Shown: positions 1 through 8,966, numbered from the stretch's first letter. The stretch is 64,000 nucleotides of DNA from Pseudomonas sp. JUb42 (GCF_024807945.1 NZ_JANUFD010000008.1:62001-126000), one strand, 5' to 3'. The notes: generated from the sequence alone by a model not told the origin. Numbers and translations are program-made.

Positions 1-1
1 C

Positions 2-1867
2 CTGCAACAAGTGGAAGTGGTCAACGGCGCAAGTTCCGTCTACTCGGGTTCAGGCTCCGTGGGCGGGACCATCAATATCGTGACCAAGCAGCCCGAGCTG
101 CATGACAAGACCACGATCAGCGCCGGTGTCGGTACCGACAACTACAAGCGCATCACCCTGGACAGCAATCAGAAGCTCAACGACACCACCGCGTTTCGTC
201 TGAACCTGATGGCCCACGGCAACGATGCGCCGGGTCGTGACTACGAAGACTACGAGCGCTGGGGTATCGCCCCGTCCATCGCCTTCGGCCTGGGCACCGA
301 CACCCGCGTCACCGCCAGCTACGAGCACCAGAAAGACGACAACCTGCCGCAATACGGTGTCCCGATCTACAACGGCAAGCTGCTGCCGGGCGTAGGGACC
401 AGCGATTACTACGGCTACCACAACATGAACAAGCAGGAAATCACCACCGACGCCTTCAGCCTGAAGCTCGAGCATGATTTCAACGACAATGTCTCGGTAC
501 GCAACTTCAGCCGCGTGGCCCGTGTCCGTCAGGACCTGCGTGCATCCGGTCCGGAAGGCGCGTCCACCGCCTGCCTGGCCAGCGGTCGTCAGCCAAATGG
601 TGCCGCCTGTGCCGCCGGCCTGGCGCCGGGCTACTTCCAGCCAAGCGGCGGTTCCCTGGGTAACGCTCGGGACACCGAGAACAAGATCTTCACCAACCAG
701 ACCGACGTGACCACGCGCTTCGCCACCGGCTTCATCGATCACACTCTGGTGACCGGTGTGGCGCTGACCCGTGAAGAGTACGAGGCCAATACCGGCAACT
801 GGCTGCGTACCGGTTCCGGCGCAACCATCGTTCCGCCACCGGTGAGCATCAGCGACCCTAACTCCTACTGGGCTGGGGCGCACAACTTCGTGCGCAGCGC
901 CCAGGTCAACGGTGAGCTGAACAACCGCGCCGCTTATGCTTTCGATACGCTCAAGTTCAACGAGCAATGGGCGCTCAACGGCGGCGTGCGCTATGAGCGT
1001 AACGACGGCAGCTCGGTCACCGACGCCTATGCCACCAACGGTGTGGTAACGCCAGGTTCGCGCTTCCACAACACCGATGACCTGACGTCCTATCGTCTGG
1101 CCTTGGTCTACAAGCCGGCGGAAAACGGCAGTGTCTATGTCGCCTACGGCAACACCAAGACGCCGTCCCAGGCCACCGTCAATGGCGGTTGCTATACGGC
1201 GGCGCGGGGTACGACTGCGGCGTCCAACAACTGTAATGCTGATCCGGAGAAATCCATCAGCTACGAAATCGGCACCAAGTGGGACTTCTTCAACAATGCC
1301 CTGTCCCTCACCGGCTCGGTATTCCGCAACGATCGCACCAACTACAAAGTGGCCAGCAACGACCCGAGCAACCTGACGGGCGAGCAGACCCTTGATGGCC
1401 AGGCACGCGTCGATGGCGCTTCCCTGGGGCTGACGGGCGCGATCACGGATAAGTGGAAGGTCTTCGCCAACTACACCTACCTGCACACCGAAGTGCTGCA
1501 GAGCGTCAGCGATTTCACCAAGCTGACCACCGGTGTCGATGCGCAGAAGGGCAAGCCGCTGACCTTCACGCCGAAGAACGCTGCGAGCATCTGGACCACC
1601 TACGATCTGCCGTACAACTTCCAGGTCGGCTACGGTCTGACCACCCAGAGCAAGCAGTACCTGGCCAGCGCCGATGCCGCACCGACTTCGTCGGGCTACA
1701 CCGTGCACCGCGCCATGGTGGCCTACAAGGTCAACCGCAACCTGGGCCTGCGTCTGAACGTCAACAACCTGTTCGACAAGGACTACCTGACCCGCATCCG
1801 CAACAACGGCTGGGCGACACCGGGCGATGCCCGTGCCGCGGTGCTGTCGGCTGACTACACCTTCTAA
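2..1867 (+). CDS. TonB-dependent siderophore receptor (5' truncated by window edge)
   Basis: Outer-membrane receptor that imports a ferric siderophore with energy from TonB/ExbBD. About 620 residues are visible; the signal peptide, TonB box and most of the plug lie upstream of the window. The first residues show the end of the plug domain (GSGSVGGTINIVTK, typical of siderophore receptors). The rest is a 22-strand-type barrel rich in alternating aromatic strands, including the late LRLNVNNLFDKDYLTR motif common to this family, and it ends in the terminal Phe expected for BAM recognition (SADYTF). Two close cysteine pairs in extracellular-loop-like stretches are visible. A strong terminator follows 16 bases after the stop, so it ends its transcript. 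The ligand cannot be assigned; the overall look is closest to catecholate-type receptors, which is only an impression. Confidence 0.93.
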   Translation: MQQVEVVNGASSVYSGSGSVGGTINIVTKQPELHDKTTISAGVGTDNYKRITLDSNQKLNDTTAFRLNLMAHGNDAPGRDYEDYERWGIAPSIAFGLGTDTRVTASYEHQKDDNLPQYGVPIYNGKLLPGVGTSDYYGYHNMNKQEITTDAFSLKLEHDFNDNVSVRNFSRVARVRQDLRASGPEGASTACLASGRQPNGAACAAGLAPGYFQPSGGSLGNARDTENKIFTNQTDVTTRFATGFIDHTLVTGVALTREEYEANTGNWLRTGSGATIVPPPVSISDPNSYWAGAHNFVRSAQVNGELNNRAAYAFDTLKFNEQWALNGGVRYERNDGSSVTDAYATNGVVTPGSRFHNTDDLTSYRLALVYKPAENGSVYVAYGNTKTPSQATVNGGCYTAARGTTAASNNCNADPEKSISYEIGTKWDFFNNALSLTGSVFRNDRTNYKVASNDPSNLTGEQTLDGQARVDGASLGLTGAITDKWKVFANYTYLHTEVLQSVSDFTKLTTGVDAQKGKPLTFTPKNAASIWTTYDLPYNFQVGYGLTTQSKQYLASADAAPTSSGYTVHRAMVAYKVNRNLGLRLNVNNLFDKDYLTRIRNNGWATPGDARAAVLSADYTF

Positions 1868-1883
1868 CCGACGCCGTAACAAC

Positions 1884-1922
1884 ACAAAGCCCCTGCGGTT
1901 GTAGCCGCAGGGGCTTTGTTGT
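1884..1922 (+). terminator. Rho-independent terminator after the siderophore receptor
   Basis: Perfect 15-bp stem (ACAAAGCCCCTGCGG with its complement) around a 5-base loop, 16 bases after the receptor stop codon, ending in a T-rich run. Seen directly in the sequence. Confidence 0.9.
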
Positions 1923-1933
1923 TAATACCCGTT

Positions 1934-2015
1934 AGAGCGAGGCTTGCCCGCGAACCAAACGGCGCGGTGTATCAGACAAACCGTGTTTAGCCTTTCGCGG
2001 GCAAGCCTCGCTCCA
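1934..2015. repeat. REPIN, class A (GAGCGAGGCTTGCCCGCGAA)
   Basis: Two REP sequences in inverted orientation, each ending in GCGAA towards the centre, flanking a short variable spacer. This is the standard REPIN form found in Pseudomonas. It fills the gap between two convergent genes. Confidence 0.9.
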
Positions 2016-2029
2016 GCGGGATTACGACG

Positions 2030-2983
2030 CTACGCTACAGCTGCCGTCGGCTTCTCCCCCGCCAACCCCTGAGCCAGCGCCGCCAACACCATCTCGCCCA
2101 TACGCGTACGGGTCTGCACGGTAGCGCTGGCGCGGTGCGGTTGCAGCACCACGGTTTCCAGCTCGAACAGCTCGGTCGGTACGTTCGGCTCGTCGACGAA
2201 TACATCCAGGCCAGCCCCGGCAATCGAGCCGGTCTGCAAGGCGGCGACCAGATCCGGTTCGTTGACCAGGCTGCCCCGGGCGACGTTGATCAGGTAACCC
2301 TCGGCGCCCAATGCGGCCAGAACCTGGGCATTGATAATGCCCTTGGCCTTGTCGGCAGCGGCGGCGACGATCAGGGCGTCGCTCTGGCGGGCCAGTTCGA
2401 CCAGGTCCTGAACGAAGGTGTAAGGCACGTCATCCATGGCGCGCAGGTCGGTGTAGCTGATCGGGCAGCCGAAGGCAGCGGCGCGGGTGGCGACGGCGCG
2501 GCCCACTCGGCCCAGGCCGACGATGCCGACCCGCATGCCGCTGAACTGCCGCGCCAGGGGAATCGGCGCCAGCGGTGTCGGGCTTTTTGGCCAGGCGCCG
2601 CTGCGCACATAACGGTCGGCGGTGTTCAGGCCACGACAGGTGGAAATCAGCAGGCCGATGGCCAGGTCGGCGACGTCTTCGGTCAGGGCACCGATGGTCG
2701 CCGTAACATGAATGCCACGGTCGCGGGCATAGGCCAGGTCCACGGCATCGGTGCCGACGCCATTGACCGCAATCACCTTCACTGCGGGCAATTGCTCCAT
2801 CACCGCACGGGTAATGCCGGTATGGCCGCCGGTCACCACGGCGGTGATGTTGGCGCCGTGCTCACGCAAGTAGGCGGCCTTGTCGGCTTGCTGGAAGTAC
2901 GGGCGCACGGTGTACAGCTCGTTCAGGCGCGCGTTGATCTCGGGGATCAGGATCGGGCTCAGTTGCAGGACTTCAGCTTTCAT
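2030..2983 (-). CDS. D-isomer-specific 2-hydroxyacid dehydrogenase
   Basis: NAD(P)-dependent oxidoreductase of 317 residues interconverting 2-keto and D-2-hydroxy acids, in the glyoxylate/hydroxypyruvate reductase-like branch. The Rossmann nucleotide motif VGIVGLGRVGRA lies around residue 150. The catalytic Arg region (INVARGSLVNEPDL) and the Glu/His region (LDVFVDEPNVP, then VLQPHRAS) follow in family order. Length is normal. It is first in position but last transcribed in a minus-strand block with an SDR, an FAH-family hydrolase and an MFS importer, so it probably works on an intermediate of the same organic or sugar acid. The exact substrate is unknown. Confidence 0.88.
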   Translation of the reverse strand: MKAEVLQLSPILIPEINARLNELYTVRPYFQQADKAAYLREHGANITAVVTGGHTGITRAVMEQLPAVKVIAVNGVGTDAVDLAYARDRGIHVTATIGALTEDVADLAIGLLISTCRGLNTADRYVRSGAWPKSPTPLAPIPLARQFSGMRVGIVGLGRVGRAVATRAAAFGCPISYTDLRAMDDVPYTFVQDLVELARQSDALIVAAAADKAKGIINAQVLAALGAEGYLINVARGSLVNEPDLVAALQTGSIAGAGLDVFVDEPNVPTELFELETVVLQPHRASATVQTRTRMGEMVLAALAQGLAGEKPTAAVA

Positions 2984-3012
2984 TGGTTATCGCTCACAGA
3001 GTTCGGGGTCGA

Positions 3013-3777
3013 TCAGCCACGGCCGACAAACGGCATGTTGGTGGCCATGACGGTCATGTTCAGCACGTTGGCCGACAGCGGCAGCCCGGCGATGTAACGC
3101 ACGGCATCGGCGATGTGTTTGACGTCGATCATCGGCTCCACAGCGATCTCGCCGTTGGCCTGGCGCACGCCCTTGGTCATGCGCACCGACAGCTCGGTGA
3201 GGGCGTTGCCGATATCGATCTGGCTGCAGGCGATGTTGAACTCGCGGCCATCCAGGGCCAAGCTCTTGGTGATACCCAATACTGCGTGCTTGCTGGCGGT
3301 ATAGGGCGAGGTGAACGGGCGCGGGGTGTGGGCGGAAATCGAACCGTTGTTGATGATCCGGCCACCTTGCGGCGACTGCTTGCGCATCAGGCCGAAGGCC
3401 GCGCGGCTGCACAGGAAAACGCCGGTGACGTTGGTGTTGATCACGTTCAGCCAGTTTTCCACCGGCAGCTCGTCCACCGGCACGGCAGGGGCGTTGACCC
3501 CGGCGTTGTTGAACACCACATCGACGCGGCCATAGACCTCTTCAATGGTAGCGAACAGCGCTTCGACACTGGCCGGGTCACGCACGTCGCTGGACACGGC
3601 CAGCACTTCGCCGCCTTGTTCACGGGCCAGAACTTCCAGTTCCTGCAACGGTTCGATGCGGCGGCCGGTGACCACGACCTTGTAGCCATCAGCCAGCAGG
3701 CTCAGGGCCACAGCGCGACCGATGCCGCTGCCAGCGCCGGTGACCAGGGCGATTTTCGGGAGGGTGTTGTCAGTCAT
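3013..3777 (-). CDS. Short-chain dehydrogenase/reductase
   Basis: Classical SDR of 254 residues. The N-terminal cofactor motif TGAGSGIGRA, the NNAG motif (VVFNNAGVN), and the catalytic Ser (NNGSISA) and Tyr-x3-Lys (SPYTASKHAVLG) are all present in order. The Arg after TGR (VVTGRR) suggests a preference for NADP(H), an inference. It lies 29 bases from the hydroxyacid dehydrogenase and 31 bases from the FAH-family gene on the same strand. Probably oxidises a hydroxy acid or sugar acid in the same route; the substrate is not known. Confidence 0.9.
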   Translation of the reverse strand: MTDNTLPKIALVTGAGSGIGRAVALSLLADGYKVVVTGRRIEPLQELEVLAREQGGEVLAVSSDVRDPASVEALFATIEEVYGRVDVVFNNAGVNAPAVPVDELPVENWLNVINTNVTGVFLCSRAAFGLMRKQSPQGGRIINNGSISAHTPRPFTSPYTASKHAVLGITKSLALDGREFNIACSQIDIGNALTELSVRMTKGVRQANGEIAVEPMIDVKHIADAVRYIAGLPLSANVLNMTVMATNMPFVGRG

Positions 3778-3808
3778 TGTTCTATCTCCTGCTTATCGTT
3801 TGGATGGG

Positions 3809-4510
3809 TCAGGCGGCGCGACGCCCACCGACACGTACTTCGAGTTGGCCGATACCGGCAATGCCTGCGGTGATCACGTCACCGCTTTGCAGCGAATCCA
3901 CACCCGGCGGCGTGCCGGTCATGATCAGATCGCCGGGCAGTAGTTGAATGGAACGAGACAGGCGGCTGACAATTTCAGCCACCGTCCAGATCTGGCTTTC
4001 CAGGTCCGAGCGCTGGCGCTCCACGCCGTTGACGCTCAACCACAGGGCGCCCTGATTGGGGTGGCCCAATTCACTGGCCGGGCGGATCGGCGTGATCGGT
4101 GCCGAGCCGTCGAAAGCCTTGGCCGCTTCCCATGGCTGGCCGACAGCCTTGGCCGCCATTTGCAGATCGCGGCGAGTCATGTCCAGGCCAGCAGCGTAGC
4201 CAAAGACATGCTCCAGCGCCTGGGCTTCGTCGATCTCGAAACCGCCTTTACCGATGGCAACCACCAGTTCGATCTCATGGCAGAACTGCTCTGTCTGGCT
4301 TGGAAACTCCAGCTCGCCGACGGCATCGATCACCGCTGTGGCGGGCTTCATGAAAAAGGCTGGCATTTCCCGCGGTGCATTCTGCGAATCGCCCCAGTGG
4401 TAGTTGCGCCCCAGGCAAAACACCCGAGCAACCGGAAAGCGCGCGGTGCTGTTCTCCACCGGCAGGCTGCGCACGTGCCCAGGTTCAAATACGTAATCAA
4501 TCATGTTCAT
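3809..4510 (-). CDS. Fumarylacetoacetate hydrolase family protein, fumarylpyruvate-hydrolase-like
   Basis: Metal-dependent C-C bond hydrolase or lyase of the FAH fold, 233 residues. The conserved metal-ligand pattern is visible: HEIELVVAIG gives the Glu ligands and GYAAGLDMTRRDLQ the downstream Asp. The C-terminal GDLIMTGTPPGVDSL stretch is typical. The N-terminus (YVFEP, then FPVARVFCLGRNYHWG) strongly recalls NagK-type fumarylpyruvate hydrolases of the gentisate pathway, but no gentisate dioxygenase is nearby. It sits in an operon with an SDR, a 2-hydroxyacid dehydrogenase and a sugar-acid-type MFS importer, so a keto-acid substrate in another route is as likely. Confidence 0.87.
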   Translation of the reverse strand: MNMIDYVFEPGHVRSLPVENSTARFPVARVFCLGRNYHWGDSQNAPREMPAFFMKPATAVIDAVGELEFPSQTEQFCHEIELVVAIGKGGFEIDEAQALEHVFGYAAGLDMTRRDLQMAAKAVGQPWEAAKAFDGSAPITPIRPASELGHPNQGALWLSVNGVERQRSDLESQIWTVAEIVSRLSRSIQLLPGDLIMTGTPPGVDSLQSGDVITAGIAGIGQLEVRVGGRRAA

Positions 4511-4613
4511 TCCTCGGGCGAGTCCAGCCGTCAGTGATCAGCCTACGGGATCGGTGACGAGCAAAGTTGGACAACACGGTGTTCAAATTGGAGTAAAAAC
4601 GGCGAAGTGCAGA

Positions 4614-4641
4614 GAAGAAAAAGGCGTACTCGCGTACGCCG
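4614..4641 (-). terminator. Terminator-like hairpin after the MFS gene
   Basis: Read on the minus strand: stem GGCGTAC / GTACGCC with a 4-base GCGA loop followed by TTTTTCTTCT, about 50 bases after the MFS stop. It lies between the MFS gene and the FAH-family gene, so the downstream metabolic genes may be partly uncoupled from the transporter. Confidence 0.7.
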
Positions 4642-4693
4642 TTGCCCATAGGGGGAGGGCATAAGGTCTCACTTGCTTACAACGGATCCGTTA

Positions 4694-6031
4694 CTACGAT
4701 TTCAGTTCGATGCGGTAGATCTTGCCCAGCAGCAGCGAGTAGGACAGGGTGCCGATCGCCGCCACGCCGCCGATAAACCAGAAGGCGTAGGCAAAGGTCC
4801 CGGTGACATGCAGGATCTGGCCGATAACGATGGGCGTGACGATCCCGCCGATGTTGGCTGCCAGGCTGGTGATGCCGCCGGTCAGGCCGATCAGTTCCTT
4901 CGGTGCGATTTCCGATACCGCCGCCCATGAGGACGAAGCGATACCCTGGGCGAAGAAGGCGACGGTCAGCAGGGCAATGCACAGCTCGTTAGAGTCAGTG
5001 AAGTTGACCAGCATGATCGACATGCCCAGCGCCGAACCCACCACCAATGGCAGCTTGCGCGAGATTGACAGGGAGAAACCGCGACGGATCATCCAGTCGG
5101 CAATCACCCCGGCCAGCAGCACGCCGACGGTCGCGCCAATGAACGGCAGGATGGCGAAGATACCGACCTTGACCATGGTCAGGTGGCGTTCTTCGATCAG
5201 GTAAGTCGGGAACCAGGTCAGGAAGAAATACAGTGCCGAAGTGCTGGCAAACTTGCCCAGGCAGATGGCCCAGATCTGACGATATTTCATCAGCTCGACG
5301 ATCTGTGCCCACTTGAATTTGTTCTTGTCCTTGCTGGCCTTGACCAGTGCGCCGCCGTCCTCGATGTAGGCCAGCTCTTCCTTGCTGACTTTCTTGCAGA
5401 ACATCGGGTCGCGATAGACGTACAGCCAGATGATGCCGAACACCACGCCGACGATCCCGGTGCTGTAAAACACGTGGCGCCAGTCGTAGGTCGTGGCCAG
5501 CCACAGCAGTGCACCGGTGAAGAGCGCCGTACCCAGGTACTGGCCGCACACGTAGATACTGCTGGCGGTGCCGCGTTCCTTGGCCGGGAACCACACCGTC
5601 ACGGCGCGGCTGTTGGCCGGGAAGGCCGGGGCTTCCATGGCGCCGATGGCCAGGCGCAGGCCGAACAGCGAAGCGAAGCCGCCGGCAAAGCCTTGGCACA
5701 CGGTGACCGCCGACCAGGAGATCAGCGAAGCACCGTAAGTGAAGCGCGAACCGAAGCGGTCGGCGATAAAGCCGGCGGGCACCAGGGCGAAGGCGTAGGT
5801 CCAGGCGAAGGCGGAGAAGATCAGGCCCATTTCCACTTTGTCCAGGCCAAGGTCCTTGGCCATGAACGGTGCGGCGATGGAGATGTTCACACGGTCGACA
5901 TAGTTGATGATGGTAGCGATCAACAACAGCGAGAGCATGAACCAGCGACGACGGGAGGGCAGACGAGCCGGTGCTGCTGCCGCGGGTGCGGCGACACGGG
6001 CGTCGATAGCCTGAATGTCAGGATTCGACAT
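4694..6031 (-). CDS. MFS transporter, anion:cation symporter type
   Basis: Inner-membrane importer of 445 residues with twelve predicted hydrophobic segments, of the anion:cation symporter group that takes up organic and sugar acids (glucarate, galactonate, hydroxyphenyl-acid types). Family signs are the early NYVDRVNISIAAPFM segment, the GFIADRFGSR loop between helices 2 and 3, and the second-half repeat VSEIAPKELIGLTGGI. The start codon is followed by a hydrophilic Ala-rich N-terminus of about 30 residues. It stands alone upstream of the three enzyme genes and divergent from an AraC regulator, which probably controls it. The substrate cannot be fixed from sequence. Confidence 0.9.
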   Translation of the reverse strand: MSNPDIQAIDARVAAPAAAAPARLPSRRRWFMLSLLLIATIINYVDRVNISIAAPFMAKDLGLDKVEMGLIFSAFAWTYAFALVPAGFIADRFGSRFTYGASLISWSAVTVCQGFAGGFASLFGLRLAIGAMEAPAFPANSRAVTVWFPAKERGTASSIYVCGQYLGTALFTGALLWLATTYDWRHVFYSTGIVGVVFGIIWLYVYRDPMFCKKVSKEELAYIEDGGALVKASKDKNKFKWAQIVELMKYRQIWAICLGKFASTSALYFFLTWFPTYLIEERHLTMVKVGIFAILPFIGATVGVLLAGVIADWMIRRGFSLSISRKLPLVVGSALGMSIMLVNFTDSNELCIALLTVAFFAQGIASSSWAAVSEIAPKELIGLTGGITSLAANIGGIVTPIVIGQILHVTGTFAYAFWFIGGVAAIGTLSYSLLLGKIYRIELKS

Positions 6032-6417
6032 GGGTGTTTCCTCATTGTTTTTATTGGTGTCGGAGAAGCCTCTTCAAGTTATCGTACGACCACGCAAATA
6101 CAACCGAGCGCTTAGAACGTTTTTGGATTTCAAGCCGGACGCGTTGATGTTTGTCCAAGAAATCCGCGACGGGCCGGACCGTGCAGAAATCCGTCAAAAA
6201 TTGACGAGAGCTTCGTCTTAGAGCCTTCGTAATGTGACAGAGAGAATATTTATTCTTGGACACTGTCAGACCGTGGCGTGAAGATGTTTTCACGGAAAAC
6301 GTCGTCTGACATGTGACAAGATTGGCCGCCGCTGAAGACTTCTTGACGCGCTTCCCTGGCAAGCGCATCAGATAGCTCGTCATCGACGCGGCGGCTATTC
6401 GAACAAGAGGTCCCGAG
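6032..6417. promoter_or_regulatory. Divergent intergenic region, MFS operon / AraC regulator
   Basis: 386 bases without a supportable gene between divergent transcription units. It is less GC-rich than its surroundings and should hold both promoters and the AraC-type operator. A 7-bp inverted repeat (GTCAGAC ... GTCTGAC) lies around 6266-6312. I could not identify convincing -35/-10 pairs. Confidence 0.5.
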
Positions 6418-7320
6418 ATGGATTCAGCGATTCAAGTGCCCACCTACGGCATGCAACAGCGCAGCGAGCGCCCCGACTTTTACATTCGCGACAAACACGC
6501 CCGCAGCGCCGAGACCGGGCCGCATCGTCACGAGTATTTCCAGATCCAGGTCAACCTGGGTGGCGATACGGTGCAGCATATTGGCGGCGTGGTCCGGCCG
6601 TTTCCGCGTAATGCCCTGGCGTTTATCCTGCCGCACAAACTGCACCTGATCCCGCACCCGGACGACGGAAATTTCCTGCTGATCAACTTTGCCCAGACCT
6701 TCCTCATGCCGCAGCTGCAATGCGACCCGCTGGACCTGGAAGACGTACCCATTGCCCTGGCGCCGGAGCTGTCGCCGTTTCGTTTTCAGGAGAGCCTGGA
6801 TTTCATTCTCGATCAGGCCGACTTCGCCGAAATCGAGACCTTGCTGATGCGCATGCGCAGGCTCGATCAACAGCGCCAGTTCGGCACCCGGGAGATTCTC
6901 AAGGGTTGCCTGCTGCAACTGATCGGCACCGTTTGCGAGCGTTTTGCCGAGCAGATCAAGGTGCTGGCCGACGACAACGCCGCCGAGCGCAGCCGCCGCG
7001 ATGCGTTGGCGCGGATGTCGGAATACGTGCGCAAGAACCTCAGCGACCCGGACCTGAGCCTGAAAAAAGCCGCTTCCGCCGCCTTCCTCTCACCCAACTA
7101 CCTGACCCACTGGCTGCGCAAGGAAGTGGGCAAGACCTTCAGCGAGCTGGTACTGGAACGGCGCATGCACCTGGCCCGCACCCTGCTGCTCAACGACACC
7201 AAACCCGTAGGCGAAATCGCCCGGCTGTGCGGTTTTGCCGACGAAGCCTACTTCTCCCGGCGCTTTCGCAACGCCCACGGCATGCCGCCGGGGCAGTTTC
7301 GCAAGCAGCGGGATGTGTAA
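6418..7320 (+). CDS. AraC family transcriptional regulator
   Basis: Ligand-responsive activator of 300 residues. The N-terminal cupin sensor domain carries the HRHEYFQIQVNLGG motif around residues 37-50. The C-terminal 100 residues contain two helix-turn-helix units: DPDLSLKKAASAAFLSPNYLTHWLRKE, and VGEIARLCGFADEAYFSRRF, which matches the AraC signature. It is divergent from the MFS gene and the catabolic block, so it most likely activates these genes in response to the imported acid. The start is placed at the ATG after a weak purine-rich stretch. Confidence 0.92.
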   Translation: MDSAIQVPTYGMQQRSERPDFYIRDKHARSAETGPHRHEYFQIQVNLGGDTVQHIGGVVRPFPRNALAFILPHKLHLIPHPDDGNFLLINFAQTFLMPQLQCDPLDLEDVPIALAPELSPFRFQESLDFILDQADFAEIETLLMRMRRLDQQRQFGTREILKGCLLQLIGTVCERFAEQIKVLADDNAAERSRRDALARMSEYVRKNLSDPDLSLKKAASAAFLSPNYLTHWLRKEVGKTFSELVLERRMHLARTLLLNDTKPVGEIARLCGFADEAYFSRRFRNAHGMPPGQFRKQRDV

Positions 7321-7344
7321 CTCCAGCTGAATTGAAAGGTGATT

Positions 7345-7435
7345 CTGTGGGAGCGAGGCTTGCCCGCGAATTGAACGACGCGGTCGGCCAGGCACACCGC
7401 GTCGAGGCTTTCGCGGGCAAGCCTCGCTCCCACAG
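7345..7435. repeat. REPIN, class A
   Basis: CTGTGGGAGCGAGGCTTGCC-type REP and its inverted partner with about 40 bases between them, directly after the AraC gene. Outer ends are perfectly complementary, so it can form a long hairpin and may serve as a bidirectional terminator. Confidence 0.9.
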
Positions 7436-7450
7436 ATCGGGTGCTGGCCG

Positions 7451-7663
7451 TTAGTGCCGCGCTTCGGCCTGGGTCAGTGAACGCTCAAGCAAGGTTTTGA
7501 GCCCTTGCCCCAGGTGCACAACCGAAAACGCCAGATCGCGTTTCGGGCCGCAGTCCTGGTCAGCGGATTCATAGGCAACGGCCAACAAACACCGCAGCAT
7601 ATCGCAGGCCTGGGTGAGGTTTTGTTCGAGGGTTTCTGGGGGATCGGGGACTAGTGTGGACAT
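7451..7663 (-). CDS. Small DUF3077-like protein
   Basis: 70-residue soluble protein of unknown function. The pattern LTQACDMLRCLLAVAYESAD followed by DLAFSVVHLGQGLKTLLERSL resembles DUF3077 (also DUF6124-like) proteins, which are common as single small genes in Pseudomonas. The ribosome binding site is weak (purine run AGAGAAA about 8 bases ahead). The gene is preceded on its own strand by a structured element (7698-7860) that recurs ahead of another small gene at 24013-24204, suggesting leader-based control. It is not part of an obvious operon. Confidence 0.65.
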   Translation of the reverse strand: MSTLVPDPPETLEQNLTQACDMLRCLLAVAYESADQDCGPKRDLAFSVVHLGQGLKTLLERSLTQAEARH

Positions 7664-7697
7664 CGCATTATTTCTCTAAATGGGCCACTCGCTTATC

Positions 7698-7860
7698 GGT
7701 CTCAAGGACAAGCAAGGTGGCGGCTGTGTGCGGGTTGAGACCCGAGAGAAATAAGCAAAGCTCGGCCAGACCGAAGTCTGCCCGCAACAGCCGCCATAGA
7801 AGGCTTGCGCTGCGAATTTCTAAAGCCGGGGTCTCAATCCCGACCACTGGTTTTCAGTGG
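7698..7860 (-). ncRNA. Candidate structured leader RNA with pseudoknot, copy 1
   Basis: Plus-strand coordinates of pairing segments: A 7719-7734 with A' 7781-7795; B 7732-7743 with B' 7829-7841; C 7746-7751 with C' 7816-7821; terminal hairpin 7844-7849/7855-7860. The order A-B-C-A'-C'-B' means helices B and C nest while A crosses them, a pseudoknot. The same topology with different bases occurs at 24252-24389. Extra: a segment GGTCTCAA at 7699-7706 could also pair with B, offering an alternative fold in this copy. It lies about 55 bases upstream of the start of the DUF3077-like gene. The 7664-8072 gap otherwise contains only the promoter region of the plus-strand gene at 8073. Confidence 0.6.
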
Positions 7861-8072
7861 CGGGGCGCAGACTAGTCGGGGAAATTCACAGGCACAATGC
7901 GGTCGGGATTGTTTAGGAAACTTCACTCAAGAGAAAGAGACGCGTCCTGCAAATTCGTCACATTTGATGTGGTGCAGATTGTATTTCAATCGCCTGTAGA
8001 CCCACCCTGACAATGACCCTGGTAGTGGCGTAATCTCGCCCCCGGCACAAGCCGTCCGGGAAACGCCCTTCC

Positions 8073-8966
8073 ATGAACAAGTCGCCGTTGATCTGTTGCA
8101 CGCTGCTGGCCGCTGCGCTAATCGCGGCCCCGGCAATGGCCTACGAAAGCGAAAACGCTATCCCGCTGGATTTCGGTCTGGAGGCGGGTGGGGCGGTGGA
8201 GCAGGGTTTGAGCATCAAGTTCGACGGGCGCGACGTCAGCATTGCGACCCGCCTGACCAACAACGCCAATACCGCGCAGAAGATCGGCTGGTACGCCAAT
8301 ACGCCGCATTTCGCTGTGCTGGGTGAGGGTGAGGAGTACGCGGACAAATCCTTTGCCGATATCAATGCGCGCTTCAATGGGCAGCCGAGCAAGGCGGCGG
8401 TCTATCAGCGCGGCTATTTCATGGGCCGGGATATCACCTCCGAGCTGGCCAGGGCCGGGCTGGGGCCGTTGCCGGATTTTCAGGTCGACAGTAAACGCTT
8501 GACCGTGCAGGGCCTGCACCCCGAGCAGTGGCAGGGTTATGTCGCCTATGCATGGCATGAGAATTTGCTGCCGGGGGCGTCGGGCAATATCAATGTGAGT
8601 TATCGCGCCCTGCCTTTTTTTGCCTTGGCCAGCCTCGACTCGGCGCCTTTCAATCAGATCGTGCAGCAACACTGCGGCGACCCCGACGCCGTCCGCCAGC
8701 GTTTACAGCAGGCGGCGGGGGCGATCACCGAGGTCATGGTGGAAAGCTACGAGGTGCCGGTGAGGTTCATGCTGATGCGTGATGTGCCGGTGGAAATTGT
8801 TCAGCCGCCGCGTAACTGGCAGCAGGCGCAACCGCTGGTGTCGCTGGTGTGCGGATTGAGCAATCCGGGGTTGCAGGCTTCCCTGTCCGGCACCGTCGCC
8901 AACGCCAATCTGAGCCTGTCGGTGTTGGTCATTTCCGCCCTGGCCAACGAGCATTTGCAGCAATGA
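8073..8966 (+). CDS. Exported protein, DUF4424-like
   Basis: 297-residue protein with a clear signal peptide (LICCTLLAAALIAAPAMA, cleavage about residue 23). Mature protein is mostly beta in character and has the layout of DUF4424 proteins: an early statement of modified residue runs (IKFDGRDVSIATRLTNNANT), a central GYFMGRDIT stretch, and a late AYAWHENLLPGASGNINVSY segment matching the family's Trp-x-Glu-x-Pro-Ala-Gly-like motif. Function unknown; periplasmic or secreted. It overlaps the next gene by 4 bases, so the two are translationally coupled. Family assignment is tentative. Confidence 0.6.
   Translation: MNKSPLICCTLLAAALIAAPAMAYESENAIPLDFGLEAGGAVEQGLSIKFDGRDVSIATRLTNNANTAQKIGWYANTPHFAVLGEGEEYADKSFADINARFNGQPSKAAVYQRGYFMGRDITSELARAGLGPLPDFQVDSKRLTVQGLHPEQWQGYVAYAWHENLLPGASGNINVSYRALPFFALASLDSAPFNQIVQQHCGDPDAVRQRLQQAAGAITEVMVESYEVPVRFMLMRDVPVEIVQPPRNWQQAQPLVSLVCGLSNPGLQASLSGTVANANLSLSVLVISALANEHLQQ

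Noticed and set aside
50..1885. Minus-strand open frame of 611 codons opposite the siderophore receptor
   Set aside because: Shadow of a high-GC real gene; composition is nonsense (Val/Arg/Gly runs) with no domain.
4694..6115. Plus-strand frame over the MFS gene as a second protein
   Set aside because: No start site and a low-complexity translation; it is the complement of a clear 12-helix transporter.
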